This document shows, piece by piece, positions 5,563 to 15,000 of a stretch of 18,668 nt of DNA. The stretch comes from Trebonia sp035294225 (GTDB lineage Bacteria > Actinomycetota > Actinomycetes > Streptosporangiales > Streptosporangiaceae). The notes under the pieces were generated by a model. It was not told the origin of the DNA, did no database searches, and saw only the letters and a list, made by a program, of their open reading frames with translations. Every line of letters begins with the position of its first letter. Position 1 is the first letter of the stretch. Where the stretch lies: positions 1-18,668 of the forward strand of contig DATGLH010000086.1 in assembly GCA_035294225.1 (NCBI GenBank). The letters run 5' to 3'. Both the position numbers and the translations under genes were made by a program.

Positions 5563-6405
5563 CTAGGCGTCCCGCTTGCGGAACAGGTAGGCGCCTATCG
5601 CGAGCAGCACCGCCGCGTACGCGGCGGTCACCGCGAACTGGCCCCACGCGGGCCACAGGTGCCCGTCGGTGCTGCCGACCGTGACCGAGATCACCCGGCC
5701 CGCGGAGTCCGGCATGAACCGCACGATGTCCCAGCGCCAGGTGTGCGGCAGGAACTGGACGATGATCGGCACGACGAACATCGCGCCGATCACCGTGGTG
5801 ATCGCGCCGGCGGTGTGCCGGATGATCGCCCCGACGCCGAACGCGATCAGCGCGACCAGCGTGACGAACAGCGCGGTGCCCACGACCGCGCGCAGCACGT
5901 TGGGCCCGGAGAGCGTGGCGCTCTCCCCCGTGCTGTGCAGCAGCGCCTGGCCGAGGAAGAACGCGATGAACGACGTCACCAGCGAGACGGCGAGCGCCAC
6001 GGCGGTGAACACGATCGCCTTGGCCGCGTAGACCACGCCGCGCCGCGGCATCGCGGTGAGCGAGGTCCGGATCATCCCCGTGGAGTACTCGGCGGTGATC
6101 GCCAGCGCGCCGAGGACCGTGATGACGAGCTGGCCGAGCTCGAAGAACGCGAACAGGCTGGTCTGCGTCGCGTCGAAGCCGACCTTGTCGGCGGGCGACA
6201 TCGACGACCAGTTGCCGGCGATGCCGCCGCTGATCGCGGCCCCGATGCCGACGCTGACCACGAGCAGCGCGAACAGCGTCCAGTAGGTCGAGCGGACCGA
6301 GCGCAGCTTGGTGAACTCGCTGCGGATCGCGCCGGCCAGCCCGGCCCGTCCGGTCGCCGGCGGCAGCGTGGACAGCCGCAGGCCGGGTGCTGTAGTGGTT
6401 GCCAT
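5563..6405 (-). CDS. ABC-2 type transporter permease
   Basis: 280 residues with about six hydrophobic segments: roughly 41-62, 88-106, 129-152, 172-197, 200-219 and 256-275, of ABC-2 permease architecture. The N-terminus has the amphipathic AIRSEFTKLRSVRSTYW (26-42) characteristic of actinobacterial drug/antibiotic-type ABC-2 permeases, and the C-terminus ends in the positive FRKRDA. Follows the ATPase gene after 3 bp, so the two should assemble as a homodimeric-permease exporter. The substrate is not predictable. Last gene of the operon, immediately followed by the 16-bp hairpin. Confidence 0.92.
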   Translation of the reverse strand: MATTTAPGLRLSTLPPATGRAGLAGAIRSEFTKLRSVRSTYWTLFALLVVSVGIGAAISGGIAGNWSSMSPADKVGFDATQTSLFAFFELGQLVITVLGALAITAEYSTGMIRTSLTAMPRRGVVYAAKAIVFTAVALAVSLVTSFIAFFLGQALLHSTGESATLSGPNVLRAVVGTALFVTLVALIAFGVGAIIRHTAGAITTVIGAMFVVPIIVQFLPHTWRWDIVRFMPDSAGRVISVTVGSTDGHLWPAWGQFAVTAAYAAVLLAIGAYLFRKRDA

Positions 6406-6408
6406 CGT

Positions 6409-7353
6409 TCAGACCCCGCTTCCGGTGCTCGCGGCCGCTGCCTGGGCGGGCAGCCCGGCGTGGTACTCGACGCTGTCGGCGGTCAGCTCCATGAACGCCT
6501 CTTCCAGCGAGGCGCGCACGGTCGTCAGCTCGTGCAGCCGGATGCCCTTCTCGAATGCGACGTCGCCTACCCTGTCCGCCGTCATCCCGCGGACGAGCAG
6601 CGTGCCGTCGGTGCCGGCGGCCGCGCTGCCCCCTTCGGCGGCGATCGCGAGGACCAGCTGGTCCGGCGACGGCGTGCGCACCCGCACGGCCGCCCCGGAG
6701 GACCGCGCGATGAACTCCGCCATCGTGCAGTCCGCGATGAGCTCGCCCTTGCCGATCACGATCAGGTGGTCGGCGGTGTTCTCCATCTCCGACATCAGGT
6801 GACTGGACACGAAGACCGTGCGGCCCTCGGACGCCAGGGCCTTCATCAGGTTCCTGATCCACAAGATGCCCTCCGGGTCGAGCCCGTTGACGGGCTCGTC
6901 GAACATGAGCACCTGCGGGTCGCCGAGCAGCGTCGCCGCGATGCCCAGCCGCTGGCTCATGCCGAGGGAGAACCCCTTGGACCGCTTGCGTGCCACATCG
7001 GACAGGCCGACCAGCTCGAGCACCTCGCCGACCCGCCGTTCCGGCAGGTTGTTGGTCTGGGCCAGGCATAGCAGGTGGTTATAGGCGCTGCGGCCCCCGT
7101 GCACCGCCTTCGCCTCGAGCAGCGCGCCGACCTCGCGCATCGGGTAGGCGAGGTCGGCGTACTTCCTGCCGTTCACCGTGACCGTCCCCGCGTCCGGGTA
7201 GTCCAAGCCGAGGATCAGCCGCATCGTGGTGGTCTTGCCCGCGCCGTTCGGGCCGAGGAAGCCGGTGACCTTCCCCGGCTCGATGCCAAACGTCAGGTCG
7301 TTGACGGCGAGCTTCTCGCCGTATCGCTTAGTGAGGCCCCGTACCTCGATCAT
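6409..7353 (-). CDS. ABC transporter ATP-binding protein (ABC-2 exporter class)
   Basis: 314 residues. Walker A GPNGAGKTT (34-42), signature SLGMSQR (129-135, a common variant of LSGGQ in this class), Walker B VLMFDE (148-153), D-loop NGLDP (156-160) and H-loop H185 in SSH are all intact, so it should hydrolyse ATP. A C-terminal domain of about 100 residues (210-314) is typical of antibiotic/lipid exporters of the DrrA/CcmA type. Its ATG overlaps the stop of the transglutaminase-like gene by 4 bp (ATGA, 7350-7353), so translation is coupled. This ties the exporter to the Fn3/MoxR/DUF58/transglutaminase set rather than leaving it an incidental neighbour. Confidence 0.95.
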   Translation of the reverse strand: MIEVRGLTKRYGEKLAVNDLTFGIEPGKVTGFLGPNGAGKTTTMRLILGLDYPDAGTVTVNGRKYADLAYPMREVGALLEAKAVHGGRSAYNHLLCLAQTNNLPERRVGEVLELVGLSDVARKRSKGFSLGMSQRLGIAATLLGDPQVLMFDEPVNGLDPEGILWIRNLMKALASEGRTVFVSSHLMSEMENTADHLIVIGKGELIADCTMAEFIARSSGAAVRVRTPSPDQLVLAIAAEGGSAAAGTDGTLLVRGMTADRVGDVAFEKGIRLHELTTVRASLEEAFMELTADSVEYHAGLPAQAAAASTGSGV

Positions 7354-9803
7354 GGGAATGTGTCCTCTCTTTCAGAGATGCCCCCAAGTCTGGCCGGCCG
7401 GCCAGTTCTCCCGCGTCGGTCGAAGTGATGATTGCGGGATACTCCTGCGGGCTGACCGCGGCGGGCAGCGCGGAAAGAAACGCGCGGCGCCCGCGGGCGC
7501 ACCGGGCTGACCGCGGCCCACAGGCTCACCGGGCTGACCGCGACCCACAGGCGCCGCCGCAGCGGCAGGCCCGCCGTCGCCGCCCGCCTGGCGGCCGCGA
7601 CGAGCTGCCATACCCGGGACGCCGCCGCGTCGTCCGGGTCCGAGGGCCCGAAGACGGCCGCGTCGGCCGCCACCGCGACGGCACGCGCCTCCGGCAGGCC
7701 ATGCTCCTCGGCATGCGCGGCGAACTCCCTGCGGGTCGGCGCCGCGGCGCTCGCCGTGGCCGCCGGGATGCCAAGGTCACGGCCGAGGTCGACCAGCTCG
7801 CGCCAGGCACCCGCCACCCGTGCCGATGGCGTCCCGGCGGAGCGCCGCCGGCGGCGGCGCTCCGCCTTGACCGCGATGAGCGCGGCGGCGGCCGCCGCGA
7901 CGGCGAGCAGGGGCATTCCCGCGTACGTCAGCAGGATGAGCACGATCGCGGGAATGGCGAACCGGGACGTGGACGGCGGCGGCGCCGCCCGGGAGACGGC
8001 GCTGCCCGAGTTGGCCGCCGTGACCGGCGCGGCGTCGCTGCGCTTGGGCGGCACGACCTTGACCGGCTGGGGCGGCGGCGTGACCTTCCTCGTCTGGAGC
8101 TGGGGGCTCTTGCTCCCGGTGAACTGGCTGGCGGGCAGCGTCACCCAGCCGTACTCGGCCGTGTCGAGTTCGACGTCGGCACGCACATCCCTGCCGTACA
8201 CGGTGCCGTCGGCTTCCACGGTGCCGTCGAGGCTGACCCGGGCGGGGACGCCGACCGCGTTGGCGAGCAGTGCCATCGCGGCGGCGTACTGCTCGTCGTC
8301 GCCGACGATCTGCTTGCCTTCGAGGAAGGAGGTGAGCCGGCCCGAGCCGTGCCCGGCGGTGATCACGCTCTGCGCGCCGCCGCCGTTGCTGTACCTGCCG
8401 TTGTCCCGCAGGTACGCGGCGAGCGCGAGGACCTTGCCCATGGGGGTGGCCGCCGCCGCCGAATGCGCCTGCGCGAACGCCTGGACCGCGGCGGGGATCG
8501 TGACCGACGGGCTGGGCGTGCCCTCCGGGCTCGCCGCCGCGAGCGCCGCGGCGGTAGGCGCGGCCGCCGCCGCGGCGCTGACCGTGTAACGCAGGCCGGC
8601 CGGCACGCCGCCGGGAATGATGCCCGTGGCGGTGGCGACGTTGAAGCGGAGCGCGGCGGCCGCTTGCGGGCCGTCCGGACCGGTGAACGCGAACCCGGTC
8701 GTGCCGGCCAGGTCGGGCAGCCACGGCTCGTCGTAGGCGGGCTGGATCGTGATCGTCGCCGTGCGGGTCGGGCCGGGGATCGCGCCGGGCAGCAGCGCGC
8801 CGACCCGCTGATAGCCGCTGAAGGACGAGCCCGCGGCCGCGTTCGCCACGTTCCAGGAGAGCCCGTCGTAGGCATCCATCGCCGCGATGCGGACCCGGCT
8901 GCCCGGCGGCAGCCCGGCGGTGGCGAGCAGTTCCCTGCCGTAGACGCTGAGGCCGGCCGGAACGTCCCTGGTGTAGTCACGGAACCCGGCGAGCGGGCTC
9001 GGGTAAGCGCTCACGTCGAACGGCGGCTCGACGTAGAGCACGACGCGCTGGTGGGCGTTCGCGCCCGGCAGGTGCGGGCCGACGACGGTGGCGCCCGCGC
9101 CCGCCACGGCGAGCACCGCGGCCGCGGCGCCTGCCCGCTGCCAGGGACGCTGCCTGCCGAGCGTGGCCGCCCGTGCGGCGCCGCGCTGCTGGCGCGCGGC
9201 GGCCCAGGCGAGCACGCAGACGGCGAACCCGGTCCCCTGGAGCACGGCGGCGGCGGGATGCGCCGCGCCGAACAGGATGGACAGCGCGACCACGGCGGCG
9301 GGCGCGGCGGCGGGCAGCACCGCGGACCTGGTGCGGCGCGCGAGCGCGTGCCCGGCCACGCCGCTGAACAGGCCGAGGAGGTAGGGCAGCGCGAGCAGCC
9401 CGGCGGTGCGGCCAACCGGCCTTGCGGTGGTCAGCAGCTGCGTCCACCCGGAGACCGCCACGTCCGCGACCGTGCGGAGCACGGGCAGGCTCACCGTGCC
9501 CGTCTGGCTGACGACGCCGCCGGAGAGCAGGAACGCCAGGGCGCTCACCGCCACGACCGCGGCGAACGGCGCCCTGGCGCGCTGGCCGGCGTGGCTGAGC
9601 AGCAGGCCGAGGAGCACGCCGGCCGCGCCGGCGGCCAGGTACCCGTGGCCGCCGTAGGCGGGCCGGAAGCCGGCGATGCCGGCCATGGTGAGCACGATGA
9701 GCGCGGCCGCGTCGACGGCCTCGTCCCGGCCGGGGATGACCGGGCCGGCCGCCCGCCGGGCCCGCCCTCCCGTGTCATCGGCGGGATGGGCAGCCGGCGC
9801 CAC
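7350..9803 (-). CDS. TgpA-like membrane protein with a degenerate transglutaminase domain
   Basis: 817 residues. About seven N-terminal membrane segments (roughly 31-47, 55-71, 79-97, 136-152, 162-180, 186-203 and 225-243), an extracytoplasmic region (250-610) with the transglutaminase core, a TM hairpin-like hydrophobic stretch (614-645), then a basic cytoplasmic tail with a DUF4129-like helical part. This is the layout of TgpA-type proteins. In the core, GDDEQYAAAMALL...VGVPARV (501-523) aligns with the usual G-x-C-E-Q-Y-A motif, but the Cys position is D503. The His position in xxHAWxEV is R541 (DVRADVEL), and the DPT Asp is replaced in YGWVTLPAS (551-559). It is therefore likely non-enzymatic: a scaffold or binding domain. 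GTG start at 9803, 1 bp after the DUF58 stop, with GGGGAG 8 nt upstream. The family call is firm; loss of activity is inferred by alignment by eye. Confidence 0.85.
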   Translation of the reverse strand: MAPAAHPADDTGGRARRAAGPVIPGRDEAVDAAALIVLTMAGIAGFRPAYGGHGYLAAGAAGVLLGLLLSHAGQRARAPFAAVVAVSALAFLLSGGVVSQTGTVSLPVLRTVADVAVSGWTQLLTTARPVGRTAGLLALPYLLGLFSGVAGHALARRTRSAVLPAAAPAAVVALSILFGAAHPAAAVLQGTGFAVCVLAWAAARQQRGAARAATLGRQRPWQRAGAAAAVLAVAGAGATVVGPHLPGANAHQRVVLYVEPPFDVSAYPSPLAGFRDYTRDVPAGLSVYGRELLATAGLPPGSRVRIAAMDAYDGLSWNVANAAAGSSFSGYQRVGALLPGAIPGPTRTATITIQPAYDEPWLPDLAGTTGFAFTGPDGPQAAAALRFNVATATGIIPGGVPAGLRYTVSAAAAAAPTAAALAAASPEGTPSPSVTIPAAVQAFAQAHSAAAATPMGKVLALAAYLRDNGRYSNGGGAQSVITAGHGSGRLTSFLEGKQIVGDDEQYAAAMALLANAVGVPARVSLDGTVEADGTVYGRDVRADVELDTAEYGWVTLPASQFTGSKSPQLQTRKVTPPPQPVKVVPPKRSDAAPVTAANSGSAVSRAAPPPSTSRFAIPAIVLILLTYAGMPLLAVAAAAAALIAVKAERRRRRRSAGTPSARVAGAWRELVDLGRDLGIPAATASAAAPTRREFAAHAEEHGLPEARAVAVAADAAVFGPSDPDDAAASRVWQLVAAARRAATAGLPLRRRLWVAVSPVSLWAAVSPVRPRAPRVSFRAARRGQPAGVSRNHHFDRRGRTGRPARLGGISEREDTFP
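7500..7553 (-). repeat. 27-bp imperfect tandem repeat inside the transglutaminase-like gene tail
   Basis: Two near-identical 27-bp units (7500-7526, 7527-7553), with a further partial copy around 7449-7462, encode consecutive AVSPV-containing nonapeptides in the C-terminal cytoplasmic tail. Such in-frame units can expand or contract by slippage. Confidence 0.6.
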
Positions 9804-9804
9804 C

Positions 9805-11010
9805 TCAGACGCTCCCCGCGGCCAGCAGGCCCGGCAGGTCGGTGAGGTCGCGCAGCGCGAGCACGGTCAGGTCGCCCGACCGGTTGAGCCCGGGCGGCGC
9901 GTCCGGCTCGCAGCGCAGCGCGATCACCCGGACGTCCGGGCCGAAGTGCGCGGCCGCGCCCTGGAGGGTGCGGAACGGGACGACGCTGCCGGTGAGCAGC
10001 ATGAGCACCGTCGTGTCGCGGGCCAGCCGATAGGCGCGCCCGGCCAGGGTCGGCAGGTCCTGGCCGGTGTCGGCGAGCGTGCCGCGGGCAAGGGTGTCGA
10101 GGATCCGGTGCTGTGAGGCGGCGGTGACCGCGTGGCTGGCCGCGACCAGGCAGACGTCCTGCTGGTCCCTGACGGCGCGCACGCAGATCGAGCCGGCCAC
10201 GCTCATCGCGAGTTCGAACTCCTCCTCGGTGCGGTAGCTCGCCCGCGCCCCGTCCACCACGACCGCGAGCTGTGAGCGCCTGGTGTCCTGGAACTGGCGG
10301 ACGAGCAGCCGGCCGGCCTTGGCGGTCGACCGCCAGTGCACGTGCCGCCAGTCGTCGCCGGTGACGTAGTCGCGCAGCGTGTGGAAGGCCAGGTCGCTGG
10401 TGGACAGGTCCCTGGTGGCCTGGCCTTCCAGGTCACGCTGGAGGCCGGGGCTGAGCGAGTCCAGGCCGATGATCTTCGGGTGCACGAACAGCTCGACGGT
10501 GGTCTGCTCGACGGCATCCCTGCGGAGCAGGCCGAGCGGGTCGGTGCGCACCGCGCTCGGCGGCCCGATGGGGATCACGGTGCGGCGGTCGGTGGGGACC
10601 ACGAACAGCTCGTCGTGGGTCGCGCCGCCGGCCAGGGACGGCAGCTGGAAGGTGGCACGGCCGCGGCCGACCGGCACCTCGACGGCCAGGGCGCGCAGCC
10701 GCGCCCTGGACCGGTTGACCGCGGTGAGCCGTCCCGCCGCGGGCGCGCCGACGCTGACCCGCGGCGGGTCGAGCTCGATGGCGATGTCCAGGCTTGGCCG
10801 GCCGACGACGAAACCGACCGCGATGAGCAGGGCGAGCACACAGCAGGCGGCGACGAGGAACAGCTCCTCCCAGCCGAGCCGCAGCCCGAGCAGCCAGGCG
10901 GCGGCCGCGACGAACAGCGCCGCGCGCCCGGCGGGCGTGATGACCTGCCAGGCGGGCCCGACCCGGGTGCGCAGCGCGCTGATCGCCCCCGTCAGCTGAC
11001 CGTTTGCCAC
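9805..11010 (-). CDS. DUF58 domain protein
   Basis: 401 residues. Two closely spaced N-terminal membrane segments (29-42 and 48-70), an extracytoplasmic/Ig-like strand region (72-180), then the DUF58 core: YVTGDDWRHVHWRSTAKAGRLLVRQF split over 215-240, followed by LAVVVDGARAS (248-258), which resembles a vWA-like Rossmann strand with a DGA in place of the full MIDAS DxSxS. DUF58 proteins are nearly always encoded next to a MoxR ATPase and probably act as its membrane-associated client or adaptor. The GTG at 11010 is chosen since the frame above is antisense or overlapping with moxR; the gap to the MoxR stop is 2 bp. Stop is 1 bp before the transglutaminase-like start. Confidence 0.92.
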   Translation of the reverse strand: MANGQLTGAISALRTRVGPAWQVITPAGRAALFVAAAAWLLGLRLGWEELFLVAACCVLALLIAVGFVVGRPSLDIAIELDPPRVSVGAPAAGRLTAVNRSRARLRALAVEVPVGRGRATFQLPSLAGGATHDELFVVPTDRRTVIPIGPPSAVRTDPLGLLRRDAVEQTTVELFVHPKIIGLDSLSPGLQRDLEGQATRDLSTSDLAFHTLRDYVTGDDWRHVHWRSTAKAGRLLVRQFQDTRRSQLAVVVDGARASYRTEEEFELAMSVAGSICVRAVRDQQDVCLVAASHAVTAASQHRILDTLARGTLADTGQDLPTLAGRAYRLARDTTVLMLLTGSVVPFRTLQGAAAHFGPDVRVIALRCEPDAPPGLNRSGDLTVLALRDLTDLPGLLAAGSV

Positions 11011-11012
11011 TG

Positions 11013-12005
11013 CTACGCCCCACGGCTGGCCGGCGGGCGGACCTGGGAGAGCAGCTGGCCGATGACGTCCTCGACGGTGACACCGGAGAACTCGGCCTCG
11101 GCGTCGAGCAGCAGCCGGTGGCTGAGCACGGGGACGGCGAGCTCCTTGATGTCGTCGGGGATGACGTAGCCCCGGCCGTCGGCGAGGGCCCACGTCTTCG
11201 CGGCGCGGACGTAGGCCAGGCAGCCGCGGACGCTGATCCCGAGCCGGACGTGCCTGAGCTGACGGGACTCATGCGCCAGCTGGCTGACGTAGCTGAGGAT
11301 GGCCGGGTCGACGTGCACCGTGTCGGCGAGCGCGGACATCTGGGTGATCGCCTGCGTGGTGATGACGTTGTGCACGCTGGCCGCCCGGTCCCTGGTGGCC
11401 GCGGACGCGAGCAGCGCGACCGTCGCGTTGTGGTCGGGGTAGCCGAGGCTGGTCTTCATCAGGAACCGGTCGAGCTGCGCCTCGGGCAACCGGTAGGTGC
11501 CGGCCTGCTCGATGGGGTTCTGGGTGGCGATCACCATGAACGGCCGCCCCACCGGGTGCGGCGTGCCGTCCACCGTGACCCGGCCCTCTTCCATGACCTC
11601 GAGCAGCGCCGACTGGGTCTTCGGCGAGGCCCTGTTGATCTCGTCGGCCAGCACGATCGTGGCGAAGATCGGGCCGCCGTGAAAGGCGAACTGTCCGCTG
11701 CGCTGGTCGAAGATGGTCACCCCGGTCACGTCGCTCGGCAGCAGGTCGGGGGTGAACTGGATCCGGCTGTGCGTGCCCTGGACGGAGTTGGCGATCGCCT
11801 TGGCCAGCGAGGTCTTCCCGGTGCCCGGGTAGTCCTCCAGCAGCAGGTGCCCCTCGGAGACCAGGCAGGTCAGCGCGAGCCGCACGATGTGCTGCTTGCC
11901 GAGCACCGCCTGCTCGACGTTCGATACCAGCGCGCTGAAGGCCCTCGCGAACCAGGTGGCCTGCTCGGGCGTCACCATCGGAGCGCCCGTGGTCGCTGTG
12001 GTCAT
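11013..12005 (-). CDS. MoxR-family AAA+ ATPase
   Basis: 330 residues, full length. Walker A EDYPGTGKTS (57-66), Walker B IVLADE (117-122), the INRASPKTQ segment after it, sensor 1 ATQNP (160-164) and the conserved AQLDRF (177-182) with an arginine at 180 are all present, so ATPase activity is expected. The lid domain ends in IPDDIKELAVPVLSHRL, as usual. MoxR ATPases act as chaperones that mature partner complexes; the partners here are presumably the DUF58 and transglutaminase-fold proteins encoded next. ATG 12005 with GGAAG 6 nt upstream is well supported; the preceding gene ends 41 bp upstream. Confidence 0.96.
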   Translation of the reverse strand: MTTATTGAPMVTPEQATWFARAFSALVSNVEQAVLGKQHIVRLALTCLVSEGHLLLEDYPGTGKTSLAKAIANSVQGTHSRIQFTPDLLPSDVTGVTIFDQRSGQFAFHGGPIFATIVLADEINRASPKTQSALLEVMEEGRVTVDGTPHPVGRPFMVIATQNPIEQAGTYRLPEAQLDRFLMKTSLGYPDHNATVALLASAATRDRAASVHNVITTQAITQMSALADTVHVDPAILSYVSQLAHESRQLRHVRLGISVRGCLAYVRAAKTWALADGRGYVIPDDIKELAVPVLSHRLLLDAEAEFSGVTVEDVIGQLLSQVRPPASRGA

Positions 12006-12046
12006 GATTCTTCCGATTCCTCTGCCCGATTCCGTGCCATGCGGCG

Positions 12047-15000
12047 TCATGTCTTGTAACTGCCGGAGGCGGACTCCCCGCCGCCGGTGACAGAGATGGT
12101 CACCGTCTCGCCGTCCGGCGCGTGGACGCATGCCGTGGCCCAGGATGCGCCGCCGCTGCCGTTCGTCGTCACGGTGGTGCCATTCAGCGCCTTGTCGGAG
12201 GTGAAGAAGGTCCCGCCGTTGTCGGCGCAGGAGTAGGTCAGGGTGACGTCCGCGGGGAAGTTGGTGGCCGTGACGTCGAAGTTGTAGCAGTCGTTCAGGG
12301 AGACGCAACTGCCGGTCTGCGCCTTGGTGATAGCGCCTTTGGCGACCGAGACGGTGGGGCTGGGCGGCGCCCCGGTGGTCGCGGACGCGCTGACCGTGCC
12401 GGACGCCGGAGCCCGCTGCCCCTTGGCGTCGGTCAGGTAGGCGGTGATCGTCCCCCTGGCGCTGTAGCCGGCGTTGACCGTGGACGAGCCGCTGTACCCG
12501 CCGGTGGCCGGGACGCTGTAGCTGGTGCACCCGGAGTTGATGCAGACGTTCAGCGTCTCCGCGAGCCCGTCGCTTGCCGCCTTCCAGGTGTAGGCGATCG
12601 ACGTGCCGCTCGCCACCGCCGTCACGGTCGGTGCGGCGATCGGCTCATACGGGGTGACCTGGGCGGTCGGCCCGGCCCAGGTGCTGCACAGGCCGGCGTC
12701 GTTGCACGCGGCGAGGTAGACGGTGACGGGCTTGCCGTTGGCTATCTGGCTGCTCAGCGCGCTGGTCAGGGTGAAGGTGGCCGTGCTGCCCGTGGTGAAC
12801 GGCCCGTTGATCGTTCCGGTCTCCGCGGACGCGTTGATGCCGTACTCGACGTCCTTGACCTGCCTGGCGTTCGCCGCGGGCACGGTGAAGCTGACCGAGA
12901 TCGTGTCGCTCTGCCCGGTCGCGGCCGCGGTCACGTTCGCGGGCGGGTCCGGCGGCGCGGCGGCCTGCACGGCCGGGGTGGACCGCGGTGACTGCGCGGA
13001 CGCGCCGGCCAGGTTGGCGGCGGTGACCGTGTACTCGTACCAGGAACTGTCGTTGGTCACCGTGAAGCTGGCGGTTGTCGTGCTCCCGTCCACGGTGCTC
13101 GTGCTCACCTGGGACCAGGGGCCGCCGCTCGACGACGACTGGTACTCGTAGACGGTGTAGGAGGTGACCGGGCGGCCGTTGGCGGCGGTGCCCTGCACCG
13201 CCTGCCAGGTGACCTGGATGGCGCGGGTGGCCGCCGGGTCGGGCACGGGCGCGCCGGTCGCGGTCGGCGCGGCCATCGTCAGCGGTTTGCCGAACGGGAC
13301 CGCGGTGACCGCGAGGGACCACGGCCCGTTGCCCTGGGCGTTGGCCGCCATGACGGTGAACGTGTACGCCGTGCCGTTGGCCAGGCCGGTGAACGTGTGC
13401 GAGGTCGTCACGCCCACCGGCTGGATCTGCTGCTGCCCGCCGGGCGGCGGGCTGATCTCGACGTCGTAGCCGGTGACCGGGGTGCCGTCCACCTGCGCCG
13501 GCCGCCAGGTCAGCGTGACCTCGCCGTCGCCTGCGTTCGTCGCGAGCCCGGTCACCTGGCCGGGCACCGCGTTGGGCCGCCCGGTGACCGTGCTGCTCGG
13601 CTTGCCCTGCCCGACGGAGTTGGTCGCCGTGACGTACACGCTGTACGTGGTGCCGTTGGCCAGCCCGGTGACGTCGCAGGGCGAGCTCGGGCACTGGTGC
13701 GGCGTGCCGTTGGCGTAGACGGTGTAGTACTCGACGGGCGCGCCGTTGGGCGCGGCGGCGGCGAACGACACCTGGAGGGCGTGGGCCGACTCCTTCACCG
13801 TCGGCGCGCCCGGCGGGCCGGGGAAGCCGATGACGGTGGCCGTGATCGCGACGCTGATCGCCCGGTCCGCGCGGCCGGGCACGTCGGTCACGGTCGCGAC
13901 CATGGCGACGGTGCCGGCGGTGCCGTGCGCCGGGGTGATCGTGACCGTCCCGCCGCTGGCCGTCACCGTCGCGCCGGGCGGGCGGGTGACGGCCAGCACC
14001 TGGATGTCCGGCCGGGCGAGCGGGCTGGTGACGTACTGGCTGAGGTTGACCGTCACGCTGTGGTCCGCCTCCACCGTGACGCTGACCGCCCGCCCGGCCG
14101 GCAGCGGCGCCCTGGTGACCACGACGTTGACGGTGCCGCCCGCGGCCGCGCCGGCCGGGATGATCCGCACCGCGCCGGTGCTGCCCGGGGCGGCGCTGCT
14201 CGCGGCGCTCAGCTGGAGGCTGGTGCCGCCGGGCACGCTGACGCTGACCCCGCCTGCCGCCTTACTCCAGGACGCGCTGTACCTGAGCACTGGCGCGGGA
14301 ACGGTGGTGTCCACCCAGACGTGGCAGAGCTGGCCGATGTCGTAGCTCACCGGCGCGCCGCCCTCGGCCACCTGGATCGGGTCCTGCGGGCAGCGCAGGA
14401 TGGGCACGTCCGGGCCGACCTGGGCGGGGATCGTCAGCGTGGCCACGACGCCGCGCGGGTCCTGCATCGTCGCACCGTCGTATACCTGGACGGTGACCGC
14501 CCCTGGGCCCGTGTAGTCACCGAGCGCGTGCACCTGGAACGCGGTGGCCTGGCTGGCGCTCACCGTCAGCTCGCCGGCGGGGGAGGCGCTGAGCTGGCTG
14601 ACCGTGGTGATCTTGAGCTGGCGGCCGGAGGTGTCCTGGAGCACCGAGCTGAGCGGCACGGTGCTCGAGCCGCCCTCCGCGACCGCGATCCGCGCGCCCG
14701 GGCGGACCCTGATCGCGGCCGATCGCGTGCCGGGCACGTACACGACGGCGGTCGCGGTGAGCCCGTCGGGCGCGGTGACCTGGTAGGGCACCTCACGGGG
14801 CTCCGCTTCCAGCCTGATCGTCAGGTCCGGGCCGTGTACGGCGATCCCGGCGGGCGCCCAGCTGATCTTCAGGTCGCCGGGCGACCCGAGCGGGTCGTCG
14901 TCGTTCTTCAGCACGTTGACCGTCACGCTGCCCGCGCCGGCCGCGGGCGGCTGCGCGACGTCGTCCCTGGCGATCGGCGGTATCCTGGCGCCGGGCACGG

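Noticed and set aside
4565..7069. 834-codon minus-strand reading of the glycosidase frame extended upstream
   Set aside because: The extension runs out of frame through the ABC permease and ATPase genes and across a strong terminator. The real protein begins at 5452 (or 5494).
7425..9845. Plus-strand ORF of 806 codons antisense to the transglutaminase-like gene
   Set aside because: Low-complexity Arg/Gly/Ala composition with no motifs; the opposite strand carries a clear membrane protein with TG-fold motifs.
9805..11193. 462-codon version of the DUF58 gene
   Set aside because: The extra residues are Arg/Pro/Gly-rich out-of-frame moxR sequence; GTG 11010 directly follows the moxR stop.
11013..12530. 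505-codon version of the MoxR gene
   Set aside because: The N-terminal 175 residues are an out-of-frame reading of the Fn3 gene. ATG 12005 has a good SD and starts the MoxR homology.
12047..13800. Possible CRISPR-like or tandem DNA repeat array in the Fn3 region
   Set aside because: The repetition is at protein-domain level (about 90 residues per unit) with divergent DNA; there are no short identical repeats with unique spacers.
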